The position numbers and the translations under genes are program-made. The notes under the pieces were generated by a model. It saw only the letters and a program-made list of their open reading frames with translations, was not told the origin of the DNA and did not search any database. Shown here piece after piece: positions 7,030-13,051 of a stretch of 13,051 bases of DNA (within the stretch, counting starts at the first letter, position 1; the number at the start of each line of letters is the position of its first letter). Source of the DNA: Caldifarciminota bacterium (GTDB lineage: Bacteria; WOR-3; Hydrothermia; UBA1063; CAJXJZ01); the NCBI GenBank assembly GCA_027073945.1, contig JALTEL010000037.1, positions 1 through 13,051 of the forward strand. Direction: 5' to 3'.

Positions 7030-8910
7030 CTAATTTTTGATCTTCAAAACTTTCAAAATTTCGTTGTGCTCACCTTCAAGTTTAACAAAATACAGGCCAT
7101 GCAGATGCTCAAAATAGAACTTACTGGTTGTTCTTCTCAAAACTCCGTCAAACAGCGTACTGACGAACCTGCCCGAAACATCATAGACTTTGAGCCTGAT
7201 TTTAACCGGCCTCGTAATATTGACAATGATTCCATCCAATTGAGTTGTCATACGCACACCACTGTATTTGTTCAGTTCATTTATACCGCTCTCCTCAAGT
7301 CGAACATTCATCTCCTCGTCAAGAGAATCGGGGGAGCTATCCCATAAAACCAGTTTTAATAAATAATCTCCGGTCTGCAAGCCATGTGTATCCCACATCC
7401 CCAAGGTGTCCCGCCAGAACTGCGAAGTGACATTAATGGCGATGGGATTCCAAACGGAGGTATCTCCAACAGAAGCCCAGTATAAATTGTAATTGCTAAA
7501 ATGTATACTTGCATAAGGTCCGTTTATAATCATAGCCGAGCCTATAACAGGCACGGACTCTTCAACACCTGCGGATGTGGGTGCGTCAATCCCCATTAAG
7601 TACACAAGACCCGAGTCGTAAGCCCGTGGCAATTGTGGAAATTGGCTCTGTATCAAGTATAATCTTGAATTGTCTCTTGCCCAAATATCCCCGTAAGGAA
7701 CAGCAACAAGGACAAGGAATGCCAGGCCATTTTCCGTTGTATATATTTCTGAGCATAAATCTGAATAAAAGGCTACGTTTAAAGAGTTTTCACTTGCCTG
7801 AAAATGCCCGCCTGACCCGTCAAGAAAATAGTTTTCACCCCAGGCTATTGCACTGCCCATAGAAAGAACTTCTCCTACTATACAGCTTTTGAAAGACAGG
7901 AAAAATGTATCTCCAGGATACAGGCTCCACGTATTTACATGTGTATTAAGCAATCTGAAATATCTATCGGTCATGGAAAGTGTGAAGTCCGTATAATCCG
8001 AACCGTCCACAAGTCCCGATACATACTGAGAATCGCTGCTGTACCCCAATATTCCAATTGACCTGATAGTAGAATTCCGCACAGTAACAACGCTTCCCGT
8101 ATCAACCAGCATGCCCCACATAGCATAATCTATAGTATCAAACGTAATGCTATAATCTATCCCAGTAATGCCGTTAGAGCCGTTTTGAACCACAAAATTC
8201 TGCAAGCTGTCCCATGCAGGAAACTGTATATCTGCTGAATCGCCCTTTGTAAAGCTGAACCAAGACAACATGGTGTCCACGTCAGTGAAATGTGCCTGGC
8301 AGGAATCGGCAAAAATCCATTCACCTGCATGATGCACATGATACAAATCCGCACTTGCGCCCCAATACAAGCCTGCGGTTAGCCATCCACTTGTAATAGA
8401 TACTGTGTCAAAAACAATATTTGCTTTCATAGCCGCACCTGATGTAAAGGAATATCCCCCAAAACTCAATTCTGCATTGTGCATCTCCCAGGTAGACGAA
8501 TCATAAGCCACAAGCCCCCATTCATAGGTAAAAGACTGCGGAAAAACGAGCATTCCTCCGTCAACAAACAGTTTTCCATGTCCCTGCATCTGAACATTTC
8601 CATGTATAATGGCCGTTGCTCCGCTATCCACTAAGAGAACTCCGTCATTAATTATCATAACGCCCCCGAAATTTTCCCAACTTGTTCTGACATGTAGAGT
8701 CTCTGCAGGAACATCCCCTATAACATAAACATCTTTAGTTGGTGTATGCCTTTTGAATGGAGAACTCAGGGCATAGAGCCCACACGTTTTCAATTGATGC
8801 TTAACAGTATGAAGCTCTACCGCTGGCCTCTTCGCCCAGTTCACTCTGCTCAGGGCCATATGCACTCTCGGTGAAATACCAAACAATATAGATAATATTA
8901 ATGTAATCAT
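7030..8910 (-). CDS. Secreted beta-rich surface protein with T9SS-like C-terminal sorting domain
   Basis: No specific function can be named. The 626-residue product begins with a short hydrophobic segment (ITLILSILFGI, 2-12), probably a signal peptide, though odd in having no positive charge before the hydrophobic core. Residues about 80-300 are rich in short beta strands with G/D turns (such as VLLVDSG and KLFVDGGMLVF), suggesting a right-handed beta-helix or similar solenoid. Residues about 470-527 form a second module (NYNLYWASVGDTSVW, then GLQTGDYLLKLVLWD) of a kind seen in large surface proteins of FCB-type bacteria. Residues about 550-626 resemble the Por_Secre_tail/FlgD-Ig-like C-terminal domain: LKVYDVSGRFVSTLFDG, then GLYFVKLEG and the KVLKIK end. 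Such tails direct type IX secretion in Bacteroidota; use of that route here is inference. The ATG is firm because a TGA lies six bases upstream in frame. There is no Shine-Dalgarno sequence. It is divergent from the GGDEF gene. Confidence 0.75.
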   Translation of the reverse strand: MITLILSILFGISPRVHMALSRVNWAKRPAVELHTVKHQLKTCGLYALSSPFKRHTPTKDVYVIGDVPAETLHVRTSWENFGGVMIINDGVLLVDSGATAIIHGNVQMQGHGKLFVDGGMLVFPQSFTYEWGLVAYDSSTWEMHNAELSFGGYSFTSGAAMKANIVFDTVSITSGWLTAGLYWGASADLYHVHHAGEWIFADSCQAHFTDVDTMLSWFSFTKGDSADIQFPAWDSLQNFVVQNGSNGITGIDYSITFDTIDYAMWGMLVDTGSVVTVRNSTIRSIGILGYSSDSQYVSGLVDGSDYTDFTLSMTDRYFRLLNTHVNTWSLYPGDTFFLSFKSCIVGEVLSMGSAIAWGENYFLDGSGGHFQASENSLNVAFYSDLCSEIYTTENGLAFLVLVAVPYGDIWARDNSRLYLIQSQFPQLPRAYDSGLVYLMGIDAPTSAGVEESVPVIGSAMIINGPYASIHFSNYNLYWASVGDTSVWNPIAINVTSQFWRDTLGMWDTHGLQTGDYLLKLVLWDSSPDSLDEEMNVRLEESGINELNKYSGVRMTTQLDGIIVNITRPVKIRLKVYDVSGRFVSTLFDGVLRRTTSKFYFEHLHGLYFVKLEGEHNEILKVLKIKN

Positions 8911-8916
8911 ATTTCA

Positions 8917-8945
8917 ATTATAAAGTAACAGATTAAGTCATGCAA
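8917..8945 (-). promoter_or_regulatory. Candidate promoter of the secreted-protein gene, possibly giving a leaderless mRNA
   Basis: On the minus strand TTGCAT (8945-8940) is followed after 17 bases by a perfect TATAAT (8922-8917). Only six bases separate this -10 box from the ATG at 8910, so the expected transcription start falls at or next to the A of the start codon. No Shine-Dalgarno sequence is present, consistent with a leaderless message. The -35 box matches consensus at only three positions. In an AT-rich region a chance TATAAT is possible. Confidence 0.45.
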
Positions 8946-9061
8946 GATACCGATTGCGCCAAAAGTAAAGTGGCTATTCCTTAAAACACTGCCTTGGCGT
9001 TCGACTCTGGATTTCCGAATTTTATCGTGCATTTTCTCATATTTAAAAACTGGGGTATCAT

Positions 9062-9090
9062 TTGACAAGACCCTGCATATGCTTGAAAAT
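9062..9090 (+). promoter_or_regulatory. Candidate promoter overlapping the start of the GGDEF-STAND-TPR gene
   Basis: TTGACA (9062-9067, perfect) is followed after 17 bases by GAAAAT (9085-9090, four of six matches). This overlaps the annotated ATG at 9079 and would place transcription start near 9097, which is itself an in-frame ATG (codon 7). If real, the protein starts there from a leaderless mRNA. The weak -10 box leaves this uncertain. Confidence 0.3.
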
Positions 9091-12000
9091 ATGGTTATGC
9101 AAACGGATTATACCTATAAAGACGAACTGACAAACTTATACAACAGGAGATATCTGTATCTATTATTGGACAGAGAATTTAAACGAGCCAGAAGGTACGG
9201 GGAACAGTTCAGCATAATTCTGTTGGACATTGATGATTTTAAAGAGATAAATGATACTTACGGTCATTTAACAGGAGACGGTGCACTCGTGTCATTTGCG
9301 CATGCAATTGAAAGCAGTATAAGAGAATCCGATGTGCCGGTAAGATATGGAGGAGATGAATTTCTTGTATTACTACCAAACACAGATGAAGAAGCTGCAT
9401 CAATAGTTGCCAAAAGAATAATTGAGATAACCAAACAGTTGAAGGCAGGAAATAAAAAAATGTCTTGCAGTGCGGGGTTGGCAACATTCCCGAAAAATGC
9501 AAACAACTGGGAGGCATTATTCTCCCACGCCGATAGAGGGGTATATGCTGCTAAAAGGGCTGCAAAAGGCACTATAGGGGTGGTCAGTTCACATGAACCT
9601 GTTATTAAACTGCCCACGGCTCACATTATCGGGCGTAGAGAGGAGATAAAATGGGTTAAGGAAAGACTTACGGATGGCACCAAAATGCATTTTGTTTACG
9701 GTGAGACAGGTATAGGAAAGACAAGATTGATAACGGAAACTGTCAAAGCGGATAGTTTCATGTTCGCAAGAGGTACCCCATTTGGAGCACTGCATGGTAT
9801 ACCTTATTTTGCGGTGAAAGAGCTATTAAAAAACTTCTACGCATCATATAAAAAAGAGACAGAAACTGCATATGAAAAGCTCAACAGTGGACAGCGCATT
9901 GAAATAAGGAAATTACTCCCAGCTTTGTCCACAGAAACACAAAGCCCCGGGGATGCGGACAAATACAGATTGTACGGAGCTGTTGCCTCGTTTTTAAGTG
10001 AACTCGGGAAGAAACGGAGAGCAATAATATTGCTGGATGATTTACAGTGGATAGACGAGGCAGGTGGAGAGATGCTTTTTTATCTGATTAAAATATTAGA
10101 AGGAAATGTCACAATATTCGGTGCATACAGAAATGAGGAGATAAAGGGCACAAAAACAGAGGAAATAGTGAGGCTTCTTGGAAGAGAGGGGCTTTATGAT
10201 ATAATGGAGCTGCTGCCAATCAGTTCGGGCTCCGTAATACAAATGACCGAGACAATTCTTCAAGGGAAAATAGACGGCAAATTTGCTAATTATATCAAAT
10301 CTGAAAGTGGAGGCAACCCGTTTTTCATTGAAGAAATAATAAAAAATTTGAAAAAGAATCATGCTATAATATACGGCAAAGACCAAGAATGGCATATAAC
10401 GGGTATAAAATCAGAGCATTTAATTCCAAGGGGCATAGAGGATGTTTTAAATAGGAAACTCAGCGCATTGAACAGCAGAGAGAAACTCGTTCTTGAGTAT
10501 GCAGGTGTGATAGGCAAAATATTTGAAGTACAGACAATTAAATTTGTCAGCGGTATGAAAGAGGGAGAGATATACGACATACTTGACAATCTTGTAAAAA
10601 CAGGCATACTCAGAGAAATTGATGCAGGCACCTATGAATTCAGTGAAGGTGTTATAATAGGGATAGTACTCGGTAATATCATAAAAGGACGATTAAAAAT
10701 GATGCATCAAAAAGCCGCAGAAGTGCTCGAGGAAACATATAAAGAGCATATAGACGAGCATGCTGAAGAAATAGCATACCATTATCATGAAGGATTTAAA
10801 GGTGATAAACTCAGTAAATATGCAGAGTGGGCAGGCGATAAATCCATGCAGGTTTACGCATATGATAGTGCTATAAAATACTATTTATGGGCAATTGAAG
10901 TGGAGAAGGATTCAAAAATAAAGGCCGTTCTGTACAAAAAGCTGGGAGATGCCTACGGGGCCGAAGGCGATTTTGAAAATGCACTCAAGGCTTATAATAC
11001 AGGTTTAAAAATAAATCCCGCAGATACATGGGATTTTTACAAAAAAATCGGAGATGTCCATTATCAGAAGGGCATACACCAAAAGGCTCTGCAATTTTAT
11101 AAAAAATCAAAACAAAGCGCACGTAAGAGAGAGCAAAAACTTATCTGTAATATTGACATTGCAGAAGAACTGAGAGAAATGGATAAAATTAACGAGGCGG
11201 AGGGTATCCTCATCAAAACCATCAGTGAAATTAAAGACAAAGATCAAATGGCCAGAGCTTACAATGTAATGGGTAATATCTATTCAAACAAAAATGAATA
11301 CGAAAATGCAAAAAAACACTATTTAAAGTCCATAAAATTATGCGACGAGATACATAATATGAAAGGACTTGCAACTGCATATAACAATATAGGTTTATTG
11401 CTGGAGGATGCAGGCAGATACAAAAGAGCCCTATTCTATCTAAAAAAATCTCTGGATATAGTGCGGGAAATGGATTATAAATTCCTTTACGCCATAGTAA
11501 CACTGAATATGGGGGCCTTTTATTCCAGAATTGGTGACTATGAAAATGCCATGCAACTCTATCAAAAGTCTGCAGATATCGGAAAATCAATAGGAAGTAA
11601 CAAAACTCCAATTTTAGTTTATGACAGCATCGGTGATATTAAATACAAATTAAATAATGTAGAAGAAGCCATTTCTTACAGGGAAAGGGCATTTAAAATT
11701 GCAAATAGTATTCAGGACTATCCATCGGCATTTCGGATAGCTCTGCGTCTGACAGATATGCACGGAGAAATCGGAGACTTCAATAAAGCCTATTCATATT
11801 TAAAGGAGGCAGAGACTTACCTGCAGCATATTGATAGCATCAGCAACAAAGTGTATTATTTTACCACACTTTCGGGGCTCCTTGAAATGCAAAGAAAATA
11901 TGTCGAAGCCACCGAGGTCCTGAGAAAAACACTGAAATTATCCAGAAAGTCCTCAAAAACACCGGCTTTGCAGGAATATCCATACACCGCAGTTGATATG

Positions 12001-12282
12001 TATTTAAGACTGTCAAGACTGCAAGCATTGCTCAAAAACAAAAGAAGTAGCAGAGTATATCTTGGAAAGGTTTTGAACAGCAATTTGTGTAATAGCTCCA
12101 GAGCTTATAATAGAGCACCTCGCGATTTTGAAATAGGCAGAATATACTTTTATCAGAACAATTTAGTCAGTGCTCTTAAATACCTCAAACAATCCGAAAG
12201 GATATTTAAAAAATTGCATGACTTGCACTCGCTACTGCAAATCAAGGAAATACTCAGACAGATAAAGAAGGTATCAAAATAA
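9079..12282 (+). CDS. GGDEF diguanylate cyclase fused to a STAND/AAA_16 ATPase and a TPR array
   Basis: A 1067-residue cytosolic signalling protein with no membrane segment. The N-terminal GGDEF domain (about 13-165) should make cyclic di-GMP from two GTP. It has D50 and the DIDDFKEINDTYGH motif (50-63), an intact GGDEF at 91-95, and RESD (82-85) five residues before it, which fits the RxxD inhibitory site. A STAND/AAA_16 ATPase follows (about 182-450): Walker A GETGIGKT (208-215), Walker B ILLDDLQWID (317-326), sensor-like GAYR (348-351) and GGNPFFIEEI (411-420). A winged-helix-like linker spans about 450-600. TPRs of about 34 residues occupy about 617-720; six repeats at exactly 40 residues start near 725, 765, 805, 845, 885 and 925, with degenerate ones to about 1060. 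The ATPase-TPR half may sense a ligand or partner and control the cyclase; that is inference. ATG 9079 lacks a Shine-Dalgarno sequence; ATGs at 9091 and 9097 are alternatives and all keep the GGDEF domain. Confidence 0.9.
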   Translation: MLENMVMQTDYTYKDELTNLYNRRYLYLLLDREFKRARRYGEQFSIILLDIDDFKEINDTYGHLTGDGALVSFAHAIESSIRESDVPVRYGGDEFLVLLPNTDEEAASIVAKRIIEITKQLKAGNKKMSCSAGLATFPKNANNWEALFSHADRGVYAAKRAAKGTIGVVSSHEPVIKLPTAHIIGRREEIKWVKERLTDGTKMHFVYGETGIGKTRLITETVKADSFMFARGTPFGALHGIPYFAVKELLKNFYASYKKETETAYEKLNSGQRIEIRKLLPALSTETQSPGDADKYRLYGAVASFLSELGKKRRAIILLDDLQWIDEAGGEMLFYLIKILEGNVTIFGAYRNEEIKGTKTEEIVRLLGREGLYDIMELLPISSGSVIQMTETILQGKIDGKFANYIKSESGGNPFFIEEIIKNLKKNHAIIYGKDQEWHITGIKSEHLIPRGIEDVLNRKLSALNSREKLVLEYAGVIGKIFEVQTIKFVSGMKEGEIYDILDNLVKTGILREIDAGTYEFSEGVIIGIVLGNIIKGRLKMMHQKAAEVLEETYKEHIDEHAEEIAYHYHEGFKGDKLSKYAEWAGDKSMQVYAYDSAIKYYLWAIEVEKDSKIKAVLYKKLGDAYGAEGDFENALKAYNTGLKINPADTWDFYKKIGDVHYQKGIHQKALQFYKKSKQSARKREQKLICNIDIAEELREMDKINEAEGILIKTISEIKDKDQMARAYNVMGNIYSNKNEYENAKKHYLKSIKLCDEIHNMKGLATAYNNIGLLLEDAGRYKRALFYLKKSLDIVREMDYKFLYAIVTLNMGAFYSRIGDYENAMQLYQKSADIGKSIGSNKTPILVYDSIGDIKYKLNNVEEAISYRERAFKIANSIQDYPSAFRIALRLTDMHGEIGDFNKAYSYLKEAETYLQHIDSISNKVYYFTTLSGLLEMQRKYVEATEVLRKTLKLSRKSSKTPALQEYPYTAVDMYLRLSRLQALLKNKRSSRVYLGKVLNSNLCNSSRAYNRAPRDFEIGRIYFYQNNLVSALKYLKQSERIFKKLHDLHSLLQIKEILRQIKKVSK

Positions 12283-12322
12283 CCCCCTGAAATAGCTCAT
12301 GCTTTTATTATTATAAGTTTAT

Positions 12323-12342
12323 AGCATTTAATATAAAATGCT
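12323..12342. terminator. Small AT-rich hairpin between convergent genes, possible weak terminator
   Basis: AGCATTT and AAATGCT form a perfect 7-bp stem with a 6-base AT loop, between the end of the GGDEF-STAND-TPR gene and the converging minus-strand gene. It is symmetric, so it could act in both directions. It has only two G-C pairs and no clear T-run on either side, so it is a weak candidate for an intrinsic terminator. No better one is visible in the 79-base spacer. Confidence 0.3.
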
Positions 12343-12361
12343 GTCCACAATACACAAGTAT

Positions 12362-13051
12362 CTAAAATTTATAATTAAATTGAACATATACGTTGTCTTT
12401 GAGCTTGTCCATCGTCGCCGTGTGTTTGCCTCCTATTATTCGGATGCCTGCGGTTATATGCGCATTATCGTATAGATTCAGTTTTATATACGGATTAAAA
12501 ACATAGGCAAAAGAGGATTTTATACTGGACAAACTATCAATTTCCAGTATGCCTGAGACAGGGGATATCTCCAGCGTTTCATCAAATAAAGTCTTCTGCG
12601 TCCTTAATATTAAATAACTGTTGAGACTATCACCCTGTTCAAAGAACAAACCCCTTACAAACTGAAGGTTCACATAGTAATTATTTGCAAATATGTAATC
12701 CCCACCAACGGTAAACTTGAGATACGGGGATTTTGAAATCATCAATTCCTTCACCAGCACAGGAGATCTGAAATCGTTGATTCTACAGAAATAATCTCTA
12801 TCTGGAATAAACAACCCTGCTTCACCCCATATTCCAATATCCTTAATACTACCGGCAAAATCAAATCCAGCCACATGCATTCTTGGAAAAGCTAAATATG
12901 CCTCTATATTAACAGGAATAGGTCTTAAACTGTCCAAAATCGGTGTAATGGCCACTGAATCTGGATAAGGTACATAGTTCCTTCCGTACAAATAACTCGC
13001 GGAAAGGTCAAAGCCTTTTATGTTTCCACTTATTTTAGCAGCTATAAGACC
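12362..13051 (-). CDS. Probable outer-membrane beta-barrel protein, C-terminal part (5' end outside the window)
   Basis: The reading frame is open to the right edge, so the TTG at 12991 is not a credible start; about 229 C-terminal residues are visible. They show repeated short amphipathic beta strands rich in aromatics and small residues, such as YLKFTVGGDYIFANNYYVNL, SSFAYVFNPYIKLNLYD and HITAGIRIIGG. The protein ends in VYVQFNYKF, and a terminal phenylalanine in a strand is the usual BamA-recognition end of outer-membrane barrels. The motif around GGDY-F-NNYYVNLQF recalls DUF1302-like or porin-like barrels, but I cannot assign a family with confidence. No function or substrate is evident. 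The gene converges on the GGDEF-STAND-TPR gene with a 79-base spacer, so it is not in the same transcript. It supports the view that the organism has an outer membrane. Confidence 0.7.
   Translation of the reverse strand, partial: GLIAAKISGNIKGFDLSASYLYGRNYVPYPDSVAITPILDSLRPIPVNIEAYLAFPRMHVAGFDFAGSIKDIGIWGEAGLFIPDRDYFCRINDFRSPVLVKELMISKSPYLKFTVGGDYIFANNYYVNLQFVRGLFFEQGDSLNSYLILRTQKTLFDETLEISPVSGILEIDSLSSIKSSFAYVFNPYIKLNLYDNAHITAGIRIIGGKHTATMDKLKDNVYVQFNYKF

Noticed and set aside
8929..9078. N-terminal extension of the GGDEF protein into the open upstream frame
   Set aside because: The frame is free of stops back to 8929 but has no ATG, GTG or TTG codon before 9079, and it overlaps the promoter region of the divergent gene.
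8911..9078. Cyclic di-GMP riboswitch between the divergent genes
   Set aside because: No GEMM-like conserved core or matching hairpin pair is visible on either strand.
9239..9617. Minus-strand open frames opposite the GGDEF domain
   Set aside because: The plus strand encodes an intact, recognisable GGDEF domain; these are antisense shadows with no family features. The same holds for those at 10096-10631 and 11231-11611.
12362..12991. Complete gene starting at TTG 12991
   Set aside because: The frame continues without a stop to the window edge with the same beta-strand character, and no signal peptide or ribosome-binding site is present at the TTG; the gene is cut by the window.
1..13051. 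CRISPR arrays, insertion sequences, tRNA or rRNA genes
   Set aside because: No direct-repeat and spacer pattern, transposase, terminal inverted repeats or RNA-gene folds were seen anywhere in the window.

Overview
The window looks like a chromosomal segment of an AT-rich, Gram-negative-type bacterium. Two surface-related genes suggest an outer membrane: one protein ends in a type IX-secretion-like (Por_Secre_tail/FlgD-Ig-like) C-terminal domain, and one ends like an outer-membrane beta-barrel. Together with a large GGDEF-STAND-TPR protein this resembles uncultured FCB-group or WOR-3/Stahlbacteria-like genomes. That placement is inference; no rRNA or other decisive marker is present. The genes with a clear Shine-Dalgarno sequence use a strong AAGGAGG, which helps fix several start codons.

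Region 1 (1-6737, minus strand) is one tightly packed housekeeping operon, transcribed right to left: grpE, dnaK, dnaJ, rsmE, rpsU, mutS2-like, dnaG (cut by the window edge). All six junctions are overlaps of 1-11 bases or a 5-base gap. A sigma70-like promoter lies just upstream of grpE. I see no hrcA gene and no CIRCE element. The operon joins the Hsp70 chaperone machine (GrpE, DnaK, DnaJ) to ribosome functions (RsmE, bS21) and to DNA functions (MutS2-like ATPase, primase). It looks like a chaperone operon merged with the rpsU-dnaG part of the macromolecular-synthesis operon. The MutS2-like protein has no Smr nuclease domain and an altered loop after its Walker B residues.

Region 2 (6738-7029) is noncoding, with no recognisable RNA or terminator.

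Region 3 (7030-12282) is a divergent pair. On the minus strand is a 626-residue secreted, probably beta-helical protein with a C-terminal sorting-like domain. On the plus strand is a 1067-residue fusion of an N-terminal diguanylate cyclase (intact GGDEF and RxxD inhibitory site), a STAND-type ATPase and a long TPR array that includes six repeats at an exact 40-residue period. Neither gene has a Shine-Dalgarno sequence. Both have promoter-like hexamers so close to an ATG that leaderless mRNAs are possible.

Region 4 (12283-13051) holds a short convergent intergenic spacer with a small AT-rich hairpin and the C-terminal part of a probable outer-membrane beta-barrel protein that runs off the right edge.

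The housekeeping operon is mostly conventional. The most unusual item is the GGDEF-STAND-TPR protein, paired head to head with a surface protein gene. Nothing here proves a new system; that pair is the best candidate.
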